Shown: positions 34,648 to 45,000 of the stretch, one piece after another
Position numbering within the stretch: position 1 is the stretch's first letter
Layout of the letters: each line of letters starts with the position of its first letter
Origin: Deltaproteobacteria bacterium
GTDB taxonomy: Bacteria; Myxococcota_A; Polyangia; JAAYKL01
Assembly (NCBI GenBank): GCA_030595125.1
Contig: JAUVDV010000025.1
Span: 1-63,234 of the forward strand
Length of the DNA stretch: 63,234 nucleotides
Direction of reading: 5' to 3'
The notes under the pieces: generated by a model
The model's input: only the letters and a program-made list of their open reading frames with translations
Told to the model about the DNA's origin: nothing
The model's database searches: none
Translations under genes and position numbers: made by a program

Positions 34648-36498
34648 ATGAAGAGGGTACCCATTGTTATGTTGATCACGGCTTTCGTGATCTCAAGTCT
34701 CGTTGTTGGATGTCGTGACGAGGGTGATCCGGAGTTCCTGCTCGATCAGATGCACGATCGGCCGTGGCGGGAGTCGGCGTTGAAGAATATCAAAGAGCTT
34801 TTCAACACCACCATGCAGGAAAACGACAACGATCTGGAAAACCCCAAGGTCAAGGAGTTGACCAAGATCCTTGTTCCAGGCCTTATCGACGGCTTCAACA
34901 AGTGGAATCGCGACAAGTTCAACCGAAAGACCGTCATCGAATTGCTCGCTCAGATGAACGATCCGGCGTCGGTCCCTGTGTATCTGCAGGCCCTTGATCT
35001 TGAGGAATCAGTGGACGCGTCCATGTTCGCCGTCGCCGCCAACGCGGTCCAGCGTCAGAAGGTGGAGGTGGCGCTGCCCGAGCTCCTCAAGGCCTTCAAC
35101 AAGATCACCACGGCGCGAGATCGCAGGCCCGGTGCTCCGTTCACCGCAGAGGAGAACGTGATCGCCCAGTCGATCATCTCGTCCCTCACGACCATCGTGG
35201 TGGAACATCCGACCACATCCCACAAGGGCAAGGCGGTCGATGCGCTCATACAAATCGTAGACACTCCCGACACTCTGCAGGAGCTGCGCCTGAACATGAA
35301 GGCCATGAAGGGGCTCGGCAGGATCGGCGATCCGGCCGCGGTCCCCGTACTCATCCGCGGCATCGCCATGAAGGGCGAGCGGCAACCCGTCGGCCTCGGC
35401 CAGATTGCCTTTGCCGCCTTGCAGCAGATCCACGATCGGGACGCGGTAGTGACCGGCATCATGAAGTTCGGACTACAAAAGGATGCAGCGTTCAACAAGG
35501 CGTTCGAAAAAGAAATCAAGAACGACGCCGCCATGAAAAACCCCACCTGGTACATCCAGCAGGCGGTTGATTTCCTGGGAACGCTTGCCTACCAGTCACC
35601 CGTGGTCATCCAGTACCTTGAGGGCGAGTTGAATCACTCCGAGCCGGACGCGGCCGACGAGACCGCCTCCAAGATCGAAGGCCTGGCGGTAAACTTCGCG
35701 CCGGAAGGCTGGGCGACCATGCGCCGAAACTGGGCGGCGGTTGCGCTGGCCAAGCTGGGTCACAAGCCCCTGCTTGGCGTCATCAAGAAGCGCCTCGTTT
35801 TTGATAAAAAGGGCAAGGTCAAGACCCTCCAGCTTCAGGCCGAAGAGGCGGTAGGCTATATCCGCGCGCTGGGACTTCTTCTTTACCCAAAGGAGTCGTG
35901 CCCCCTTATGCTGGAGGTCTCCCGTGCCGGCGACGACTCCATGCGTGACAAGAGCTTCTACAACGCGTCGTTGATATGCGGCAACGAGTTCATCAAGGAC
36001 ATGAAAAAGGCGCACAAGAAGATCAACTGCGACAAAATCATTGAGCAACGGTTCCCGGAAGGCGCCAGCAAGGATGAGGAAAAGCAGGCCCGCAACGAAT
36101 GCGACATCATGAAAAAGCGCATCACCGGGTACATGGACAGGATCAAGTTCGGCGTGGAGTGTGGAAACGATCTCGACTGCTACCTCAAGGTCATCGGCGA
36201 ACACACCAACAAGAACGTCGAGAGGGCCATCGTCACCGCCTACAGAATTGCTCGTGACGATCCCAGCAAACGCGAGACCGTGGTCAAGGTTCTGTCAGAC
36301 AATCTGAACAACCCGTCAAAGGTGGCCATCCAGGCCAACGTGCGATCTCTCGACCTGCTCACTCCGGAGGGCGGCGACGATCTGGTGAAGAAGATCCAGG
36401 AAGTCTACAAAGAGTTTGCCCGTCAGTCCACGTACAAGGATCGCGCACGACTCCTCGAAGCCTTCATCGGGCACGTCCGCAACCGCGGCAGAAAATAG
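34648..36498 (+). CDS. Lipoprotein with HEAT-like helical repeats
   Basis: The 616-residue protein has a clear lipoprotein signal (lipobox VVGC, cysteine 22). The mature chain is all-helical with repeats of about 35-40 residues (KTVIELLAQMNDPASVPVYL, GLGRIGDPAAVPVLIRGIAM) that match HEAT/PBS-lyase-type solenoids, followed by a Cys-containing region (CGNEFIKDMKKAHKKINC; CDIMKKRI; CGNDLDC, about 445-515) and more helices. A periplasmic or outer-membrane scaffold is likely. AGGTGGG precedes the ATG and a strong sigma-70-type promoter is upstream. It is monocistronic, ending one base before REP-like element 3. Its partner is unknown. Confidence 0.78.
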   Translation: MKRVPIVMLITAFVISSLVVGCRDEGDPEFLLDQMHDRPWRESALKNIKELFNTTMQENDNDLENPKVKELTKILVPGLIDGFNKWNRDKFNRKTVIELLAQMNDPASVPVYLQALDLEESVDASMFAVAANAVQRQKVEVALPELLKAFNKITTARDRRPGAPFTAEENVIAQSIISSLTTIVVEHPTTSHKGKAVDALIQIVDTPDTLQELRLNMKAMKGLGRIGDPAAVPVLIRGIAMKGERQPVGLGQIAFAALQQIHDRDAVVTGIMKFGLQKDAAFNKAFEKEIKNDAAMKNPTWYIQQAVDFLGTLAYQSPVVIQYLEGELNHSEPDAADETASKIEGLAVNFAPEGWATMRRNWAAVALAKLGHKPLLGVIKKRLVFDKKGKVKTLQLQAEEAVGYIRALGLLLYPKESCPLMLEVSRAGDDSMRDKSFYNASLICGNEFIKDMKKAHKKINCDKIIEQRFPEGASKDEEKQARNECDIMKKRITGYMDRIKFGVECGNDLDCYLKVIGEHTNKNVERAIVTAYRIARDDPSKRETVVKVLSDNLNNPSKVAIQANVRSLDLLTPEGGDDLVKKIQEVYKEFARQSTYKDRARLLEAFIGHVRNRGRK

Positions 36499-36499
36499 A

Positions 36500-36560
36500 T
36501 TTAAAGCCGGCCCCCACCATCTTCCCCTTCCCCTATCTCAGGGGAAGGCCGGGATGGGGT
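36500..36560. repeat. REP-like palindromic element 3
   Basis: This 61-base element differs from 60943-61003 at only two positions. Its core TTCCCC TATCTCA GGGGAA is palindromic. It fills almost the whole space between two convergent stop codons (36498 and 36563). Confidence 0.8.
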
Positions 36561-36562
36561 TA

Positions 36563-38515
36563 CTACCGATTGTCCTCGTCAAATCGACGGAGCCCCTCGA
36601 GGAGAAGCATCTCCGGGGTCATGTTGATTACGCGTTCCGAGGCAGTGAAGCTGGGGTCGAGGGAGAACCTGCCTTCCTTGAACATGATCATGGAAAAGAA
36701 CGCCTCCTCGCCGCTCTTGCCCTCGAAAATGGCGTTGTAGATGTCGCCATCAACGAAATGAACCTCGCCTGTATGGCCGCCCGAATCCAGCTTGAGCCGG
36801 CCGGTCTTGCGCCCGTGGCCAAGGATCTGTACCAGATCCGGAATCGACATCTCTTTCAGTGATCCGGAGACACCGTCGACGGTTACGCTCGCTCGGGCCC
36901 GACCGAGGAACATCTGGATCTTGGTTACGAGCACTTCTATGGCGGAAGGCTTGAGCACGTAGTCCTGGGCTCCCAGATCGAAACCCTTTTTCACATCGCT
37001 CGAGGCGGATCTGGACGTGAAATAAATGAGCGGGATGGTATTGATGTTACTCTGCTCGTTGAGGCGTTTCTTCATCTCGAAACCGTCGAAAGGCTTGAGA
37101 TCAACTTCGGATACCACGATGTCGGCCGGATCGTTGATCAGCATCTTGATGGCTTCTTCAGCCGTTCTGGCAGTGCAAACGTTGAAGCCGTGGGTGATCA
37201 GCTGCATCTCGAGAACCGCGCACTGCTCCGCATCGGAATCGACCACGAGCACCGACTTGGCTCCGGTGAGTAACTGGCGCTTGATATCGTCTCCCGCCAC
37301 CACTATGTCGAAGAGGTCGAGCAGGTTTGTGTCGAAAACCGGCTTGGCGGATTCCTTGATCACCCCGATGGCCTCGGAAGGTGACAAAATACGACGAAAC
37401 GGGTTGCGAGAATTGGAAGTGAGATCTGAAAACGTGTCGGTGATCGCCAGGATCCGCGACCCCAACGGGATCTCGGCCCGGTTCAGGCCGTCCGGGAAAC
37501 CGCTCCCGTCGATCCGTTCGTACATGTGGCGGATGGCCTGCATTGTCTCCATGGGAACGTTGGCGGACTCCAGCAATCTCAAGGGCGTTTCGAAACGTTT
37601 CAATGCCGTCGTCCGGTGCCCATCCCACTCGGCAACGTTGAACGCGGTCAGGTGGTACGGATCACCCTTCCCGAGATCGTGTAACAATGCCGCGAGGGTA
37701 ATTGCGCCCTCATCCCACTTGGAGACACCGATGCGTGTGCACATCGTTTCCGTGTAGTTCGCGGTGAGCACAGAGTGCCCGGACAAGTCCTTTCGGCTGC
37801 TTTCAAGCAAGGAGACGAGAACCCGTACAATCTCGAGAGATAGGTTCTTGGACGCCACCACGCTGAATCTGCCCGTATCCATGACTCTCTTGTCGCGCTG
37901 GTCGATCTCATCCGCGGACAGGACGTGTTCGCGTTTGGATGTACCGCTCGAGGCGACCGCGGCCACCATGGTCCCCTCGTCGAGAAGGTTTCGTTCATAG
38001 ACGTCCATCATCGACTGGAAGGCCTCGATCCCCTCCTTGTCGATCAACGTAAACGCGTGGATATCACCCTTGTAGAACTTGGCTATGGCCGCCTTGATGG
38101 CGGCCGGGCGGGAAACAAAGGAGCGTACCGTGGACAGTCCGGCGGCGCGACAGATCTCCTGCTCCATGTCCAGATCGAGCGGATCGACGGCGACGATGGA
38201 GAGAATTCTGTTCGCCTCGTCCAGAAGGATGGGAAACACCGTGTGTTTCTGAGCCAGTTCTACCGAGAGCTTGTCCAGGACTTTTGTGTTGATGGTCGCT
38301 GTCTTGAGCTTCTCTGTAATCACGAAGCGGGTCTTGTAATGCCGGGCCAGCGCCTTGAGGAGCACTTCCTCGGTGACAGCGCCGGTTTCGATGAGGGATT
38401 CCTCGATGAAACCACCGTAGTTGGAGAAATGCTGTATCGCTCCACTGTGTTGAATCTCGGTGATTGTCCCGTCAGCCAGAAGCGTGTCTGCAACAGCGGT
38501 TTTTGAGCGAGCCAT
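36563..38515 (-). CDS. MshEN-like / HD-GYP-like / receiver / PATAN signalling protein
   Basis: This is a 650-residue cytoplasmic protein. Residues 1 to about 150 resemble the MshEN/T2SSE N-terminal domain, a known cyclic-di-GMP binder (GGFIEESLIETGAVTEEVLL, FPILLDEANRILSIVAVDPL). Residues about 230-400 are HD-GYP-like with HDLGK, but the HHE-GYP block reads HMYERIDGSGFP, so a key His pair is lost and cyclic-di-GMP hydrolysis is doubtful. Residues about 418-535 are a receiver whose phospho-acceptor Asp is replaced by Glu (E470 in VSEVDLKPFDG), mimicking a permanently active state. Residues about 545-650 are a PATAN/DUF4388 domain. It is the first gene downstream of the Fic-like gene, five bases away. 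Confidence 0.78.
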   Translation of the reverse strand: MARSKTAVADTLLADGTITEIQHSGAIQHFSNYGGFIEESLIETGAVTEEVLLKALARHYKTRFVITEKLKTATINTKVLDKLSVELAQKHTVFPILLDEANRILSIVAVDPLDLDMEQEICRAAGLSTVRSFVSRPAAIKAAIAKFYKGDIHAFTLIDKEGIEAFQSMMDVYERNLLDEGTMVAAVASSGTSKREHVLSADEIDQRDKRVMDTGRFSVVASKNLSLEIVRVLVSLLESSRKDLSGHSVLTANYTETMCTRIGVSKWDEGAITLAALLHDLGKGDPYHLTAFNVAEWDGHRTTALKRFETPLRLLESANVPMETMQAIRHMYERIDGSGFPDGLNRAEIPLGSRILAITDTFSDLTSNSRNPFRRILSPSEAIGVIKESAKPVFDTNLLDLFDIVVAGDDIKRQLLTGAKSVLVVDSDAEQCAVLEMQLITHGFNVCTARTAEEAIKMLINDPADIVVSEVDLKPFDGFEMKKRLNEQSNINTIPLIYFTSRSASSDVKKGFDLGAQDYVLKPSAIEVLVTKIQMFLGRARASVTVDGVSGSLKEMSIPDLVQILGHGRKTGRLKLDSGGHTGEVHFVDGDIYNAIFEGKSGEEAFFSMIMFKEGRFSLDPSFTASERVINMTPEMLLLEGLRRFDEDNR

Positions 38516-38520
38516 TTCCT

Positions 38521-39297
38521 TTAGTTTCGCCTGAAGAATCTGACGGCCGCATCAAAAGACGCCATGACCGACTCGATGACGAGATCGGTCAGGGCCGGCT
38601 CCTCCGGTTGTCGAAGCGCCTCATAATAGCGTTGTCGCTCAGTGGCGTGAATGACCGCCGGAAGACACCCGTTTCTCGTCAGTATGAGGTTCATCACGAT
38701 TCTCCCCACCTTTCCGGAAGTGTTCCGAAAAGGGAAGATATTCATGAACTGAGCATGAAAACGCGATGCGCAAACCACTGGATGCAGCTTGTCCGTCTCA
38801 TGGGTATCGTTCAACCATGAGATCAGCTTGCGCATATTTGTCTTGATGATGGTCGGCTCGTTTATTTCCTGAAAATACGATCGATGAAGGGGTATCTCTC
38901 TGCGAAAATCGGCGGCGCTCGCCTCTTCGTTTTTGGTGGCGAACAACACGTGGAACTCCTTGAACATGTTCATGGAGAACACCAGGTTGGGGCCGGAAGC
39001 AAGCTTCCGCATCAGGTCGAACGCTGATCGATGGGAACGCAACGACGTGTATAGTTGCAGGTTGGCGGCATCAGTGATCGCGCGGGGATCGAACGCGGAT
39101 TCGAGTTCGTCCGGGCCGATCACCTGTCCCTCCAGGGCGCAGTCGTGGTAGATGGCGGAAATGTCGATCTGTTTCCATAGATCGGCTATCTCCTCAATGG
39201 TTGCCTGCTCCATCATCTTGCGCACATGAGCGCCGCGGTCGTTCAACAAGTTGAGCTTCCTGGTAGGCGAGTCTTTTTCTAAGGGCGAACCGGACAT
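38521..39297 (-). CDS. Degenerate Fic-domain protein
   Basis: The 258-residue protein has the helical Fic core, with the flap region (LHPVVCASRFHAQFMNIF) and the loop that should read HPFxDGNGRxGR. Here the loop reads FPFRNTSGKVGR (188-199): the catalytic His is Phe, the Asp/Glu is Asn, and GNGR is TSGK. An N-terminal stretch IYHDCALEG resembles the inhibitory helix motif but lacks its Ser/Thr. AMP transfer is therefore unlikely; a binding or antagonist role is more plausible. It precedes the HD-GYP/PATAN gene by five bases and probably forms one operon with it, behind the candidate promoter at 39342-39371. Confidence 0.7.
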   Translation of the reverse strand: MSGSPLEKDSPTRKLNLLNDRGAHVRKMMEQATIEEIADLWKQIDISAIYHDCALEGQVIGPDELESAFDPRAITDAANLQLYTSLRSHRSAFDLMRKLASGPNLVFSMNMFKEFHVLFATKNEEASAADFRREIPLHRSYFQEINEPTIIKTNMRKLISWLNDTHETDKLHPVVCASRFHAQFMNIFPFRNTSGKVGRIVMNLILTRNGCLPAVIHATERQRYYEALRQPEEPALTDLVIESVMASFDAAVRFFRRN

Positions 39298-39341
39298 GGT
39301 GCCACCGTGGGTCGTTTCTCTGTTTCCTTAATCTTTCCAAG

Positions 39342-39371
39342 GTATTATGTTCACATGCACTTGTAAAGCAA
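39342..39371 (-). promoter_or_regulatory. Candidate promoter for the Fic-like gene
   Basis: On the minus strand: TTGCTT (39366-39371), 18 bases, TAATAC (39342-39347), about 45 bases before the start at 39297. On the other strand TATAAT at 39395-39400 could be the -10 of prkA, though no good -35 is seen for it. The 183-base divergent gap holds nothing else recognised. Confidence 0.35.
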
Positions 39372-39480
39372 ATAATAATAATCGCGTGAGCCGATATAAT
39401 ACTGCACCCGAAATGCCTATGCTTGAGAGCAGAACCGCCGTAAACTGAAGACTCACGCTTGCGCCAACCGGAGGAACACA

Positions 39481-41518
<2,038 letters not shown>

Positions 41519-41529
<11 letters not shown>

Positions 41530-42628
41530 GATCCATCAGGATCACGCCCGTTTCCGGCAGATAGTCAAGGGCCGGATCCGAAAGGAGTTGCGCAAGTTCA
41601 TCTCCTCTGGGGAGCTTATCGGCAAGGAGGGCGACAAGTTCGTATCAATTCCGCTGCCACAGATCGACATCCCCAGGTTCAGGTTCGGCGATCGCTCTAA
41701 GGGCGGTGTCGGACAGGGGGACGGAGAACCCGGGGATCCCCTGTCGGAGGGAGAGCAGGACGGAAGCTCGGAGGGCCAGGCCGGCGATCAGGAGGGCCAA
41801 CACGTCCTGGAGGTAGATGTGAGCATCGAGGAGCTCGCCGAGATCCTCGGTGAGGAGCTGGAGCTCCCTAATCTGGAGGACAAGGGAAAGGATCGGCTGG
41901 TATCCACTCGGGATCGATATGTGGGGATCCGGCGGGTGGGCCCAGAATCCCTTCGCCACTTCAAGCGAACTTTCCGGGAGGCGCTCAAACGGCAGATTGC
42001 CGCTGGAATCTATGATCCAAAGCGCCCGATGATCATTCCCATACGCGACGACAGGAGATATCGATCATGGAAGACCGAGTCGGTCTTCGAGTCCAACGCG
42101 CTGATAATATACATGATGGATGTGTCCGGCTCCATGGGCGAGGAGCAAAAGCAAATGGTCCGCATCGAATCCTTCTGGATCGACGCGTGGCTCTCAACCC
42201 AATACCAGGGGCTGGAAAAGCGATACATCATACACGACGCAACTGCTCGGGAGGTGGACAGGGATACCTTCTTCCACACGAGAGAGTCGGGCGGAACAAT
42301 GATATCTTCGGCCTACAAGCTATGCGCCGAGATCATCGACAGGGATTATCCCGAACAAGAATGGAACATCTACCCGTTCCATTTCTCCGACGGCGACAAC
42401 TGGTCCACCGACGACACCAGGTTGAGCCTGGATATCCTGGAAAACAGGCTTGTCCCGGTGTCCAACATGTTCTGCTACGGGCAAGTTCACAGCCCGTACG
42501 GTTCCGGCCAGTTCATCAAGGATCTTGTCGCGAAATTCTCTGATGAAGACAAGATCATCACTTCGGAGATTCCCGATCGCGATGGGATTCCCGATTCGAT
42601 AAAAACGTTTCTGGGCAAGGGGAGGTGA
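41519..42628 (+). CDS. yeaH: YeaH/YhbH (DUF444) von Willebrand A-like protein
   Basis: The 369-residue protein starts at ATG 41519 inside the end of prkA. It has an N-terminal region with a Gly/Glu-rich linker (about 60-95) and a VWA-like domain with MIDAS motif DVSGS (201-205) and the later [10 protein letters not shown] and FHFSDGDNW segments, typical of DUF444. The family always accompanies PrkA and SpoVR and in enteric bacteria is part of the nitrogen-starvation and stationary-phase response. The molecular role is not settled; a metal-dependent adaptor is likely. Confidence 0.9.
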
Positions 42629-42633
42629 GGCGG

Positions 42634-44148
42634 ATGCTGCGCTCAAGCAGATGGACCTTCGGTCTTCCCAGATACCTCGAGGAGATACGGGTAGTGATAC
42701 GGGAATATGCCGTAGAATGCGGCCTCGATTTCTTTCCGACTTTTTTCGAGGTGGTCAACTTCGACCAGATGAACGAGATCGCCGCCTACGGGGGATTTCC
42801 GACCAGATATCCCCACTGGCGTCACGGAATGGAGTACGACAAACTCCGCAAGTCGAGCACTTACGGCCTGTCGAAAATCTACGAACTGGTAATCAACAAC
42901 GATCCGTGCACCGCCTATCTCCTGGAGGGCAACTCTACGGTGGACCAGAAACTGGTAATGGCCCACGTGTATGCCCATTGTGATTTTTTCAAGAATAACC
43001 AGTGGTTCGCCCACACCAACCGCCACATGATAGACGAGATGGCCAACCACGCGGCCCGCATTCGCCGGTACATGAACCGGTTCGGAGTGGAAAAAGTCGA
43101 ACGATTTTTGGACCTGTGCCTGTCCATCGACAACCTGATCGATATTCACAACCCGCCCCTGGTGCGCTCCAATCAAACTGACTGGGACGACGAGGCGGAC
43201 GACACGCTGGGGCCGGGCGACGTGCCAAAGCTCACCGCCAAGCCCTACATGGAAAGCTACATCAACCCACCGGAGTTTATCGAGGAGCAAAAAGAGCGGC
43301 TCAGGGAGGAGTCGATACAGGACGCCTCGTTCCCGTCCAGACCACAACGGGATGTAATGGAATTCCTCATGACGCACGCGCCTCTCAAGCAGTGGCAGCG
43401 CAGCATACTGGAGATCGTGAGAGAGGAAGCGTACTACTTTGCGCCTCAGGGTCAGACCAAAATAATGAACGAGGGCTGGGCAACGTACTGGCATTCGAAG
43501 ATCATGACCGAGAAGGCGCTCGACGCCTCCGAGATCGTGGACTACGCGGATCACGCCTCCATGGTCACCGCCACGTCAGGCAAGCAGCTCAATCCTTACA
43601 AAATGGGCGTCGAACTGTTCAGACACATCGTCATGTGCTGGGACAAGGGTCGGTATGGCAAGGCCTGGGACGACTGCGACGATATGGAGGCTCGCTGTGC
43701 GTGGGACACGGGGGACGGATTGGGAATGGAGAAGATCTTCCAGATTCGACGAACCCACAACGACATCACCTTCATCGACGAGTTCCTGACCCACGAGTTC
43801 GTGCGCGAACAAAAGATGTTCGCGTTCGGCTACAACCCGCGACATCGCCGCTACGAGATAGAATCCAGACAATTCGAGGAGGTAAAGCAGCAGCTCCTTT
43901 CGCAGCTCACGAACATGGGACAACCGCCGATCGCTGTGGTTGACGCCAACGGTTCAAACCGAGGCGAGCTGGTGCTCGAACACGATCACAGGGGAATCGA
44001 TCTGGATCCCGGCTACACCATGGAGGTCCTGACGAACCTCTACGCGTTCTGGAAAAGAGCTGTCTCGATCAGGACGAAAGCCGACGGGGAACCCATCATC
44101 GCAACCTTCGACGGATCCGAGTTTAAAGAGGAGAAAATAGGGGAATAG
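42634..44148 (+). CDS. spoVR: SpoVR-family protein
   Basis: The 504-residue protein has the family segments GLDFFPTFFEVVNFDQMNEI, WRHGMEYDKL, AHVYAHCDFFKNNQWF, EAYYFAPQGQTKIMNEGWA and the C-terminal EIESRQFEEVK. SpoVR affects cortex formation in Bacillus spores and is known as YcgB in enteric bacteria; its biochemistry is unknown. ATG 42634 with GGAGGTGA eight bases upstream is preferred; GTG 42625 overlaps the yeaH stop and is possible. It closes the prkA-yeaH-spoVR operon, and a lipoprotein gene follows after 16 bases. Confidence 0.9.
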   Translation: MLRSSRWTFGLPRYLEEIRVVIREYAVECGLDFFPTFFEVVNFDQMNEIAAYGGFPTRYPHWRHGMEYDKLRKSSTYGLSKIYELVINNDPCTAYLLEGNSTVDQKLVMAHVYAHCDFFKNNQWFAHTNRHMIDEMANHAARIRRYMNRFGVEKVERFLDLCLSIDNLIDIHNPPLVRSNQTDWDDEADDTLGPGDVPKLTAKPYMESYINPPEFIEEQKERLREESIQDASFPSRPQRDVMEFLMTHAPLKQWQRSILEIVREEAYYFAPQGQTKIMNEGWATYWHSKIMTEKALDASEIVDYADHASMVTATSGKQLNPYKMGVELFRHIVMCWDKGRYGKAWDDCDDMEARCAWDTGDGLGMEKIFQIRRTHNDITFIDEFLTHEFVREQKMFAFGYNPRHRRYEIESRQFEEVKQQLLSQLTNMGQPPIAVVDANGSNRGELVLEHDHRGIDLDPGYTMEVLTNLYAFWKRAVSIRTKADGEPIIATFDGSEFKEEKIGE

Positions 44149-44164
44149 CAAGGGGAGGAAAACC

Positions 44165-44992
44165 ATGTTTCGATTGATTGCATTGTACGCGTTGCTCGCC
44201 ACTCTCAGCCTGGTCGGCTGGTCGTGCAACGACGAGTCGTCCGGTGAGGATAACGGGTCGGATGGAGACAGTGACTCGGACTCGGACGGCGACTCCGATA
44301 GTGACACCGACAGTGACACCGACAGTGACACCGACAGTGACACCGACGGCGACAGTGACACCGACAGCGACACCGACAGTGACACCGACAGCGACACCGA
44401 CGGGGACACTGACCTGTGCGCGATGGGCACCTACTCGGGCAATCTGGATGTGACCTCCCCGATCGATCTGGAGACACTCGCCGGCTACACGTCGATCACG
44501 GGCAACATCGACATCGGCTGCGCCGCGTGCACCAACGTGGCACAGCTGATCTGCCTCACGTCGATCGGCGGACACCTGTACGTCAAGACCAGCAGCGACG
44601 CGCTGACCAACCTGGACGGGCTGGCCAACCTCACGAACCTCGGCGGCTACCTCGACATATGGGACGCGGATGCGCTGGCGGACGTGGACGGCCTCGCAAA
44701 CCTCACCTCGATCGGCGGCACCTTGCATGTGGAGGCGACGGCGGCGCTCGATAATCTCTCGGGACTGGGCGGCGTCACCTCGATCAACGGCGCCCTCGAC
44801 ATAACGATGAACGATGGCATCGACACTCTGGGGATGACCTCTTTGACCACAGTCCTCGGCGACTTCGATATCACTTTCAACACCGCGCTGCCCAACTGTC
44901 AGGCCACGACCCTCAGGGACCAGGTCACCACTCTGACCGGCTCTGTGTGTATCGTCACCAACCTGGCTGACAGCTGCCCGAACGACTGCTAG
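44165..44992 (+). CDS. Surface lipoprotein with Ser/Thr-Asp linker and four L-type repeats
   Basis: The 275-residue protein has a lipobox near GWSC (cysteine 21), a very regular Asp-Ser-Asp-Thr linker (about 33-82), then the same head (GTYSGNL, LAGYTSITG, CAACTNVAQL) as the lipoproteins at 487 and 50139, four 24-residue repeats (DALTNLDGLANLTNLGGYLD) and the Cys-containing tail (ALPNCQATTL, SCPNDC). AGGGGAGG precedes the ATG, and the gene begins 16 bases after spoVR, so it may be expressed with the stress operon. No promoter is seen in the gap. It is convergent with the BY-kinase gene, 8 bases away. Confidence 0.82.
   Translation: MFRLIALYALLATLSLVGWSCNDESSGEDNGSDGDSDSDSDGDSDSDTDSDTDSDTDSDTDGDSDTDSDTDSDTDSDTDGDTDLCAMGTYSGNLDVTSPIDLETLAGYTSITGNIDIGCAACTNVAQLICLTSIGGHLYVKTSSDALTNLDGLANLTNLGGYLDIWDADALADVDGLANLTSIGGTLHVEATAALDNLSGLGGVTSINGALDITMNDGIDTLGMTSLTTVLGDFDITFNTALPNCQATTLRDQVTTLTGSVCIVTNLADSCPNDC
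44262..44408 (+). repeat. Asp-Ser-Asp-Thr codon repeat tract
   Basis: A 12-base unit near GACAGTGACACC is repeated about twelve times with few changes and encodes the linker of the lipoprotein at 44165. It is the most regular linker tract in the window, suggesting recent expansion. Confidence 0.85.
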
Positions 44993-45000
44993 TCGCTGAC

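Noticed and set aside
44262-44408. Regular 12-base repeats that could suggest a CRISPR or minisatellite
   Set aside because: They are in frame, encode the Asp-Ser-Asp-Thr linker of a lipoprotein and have no unique spacers.
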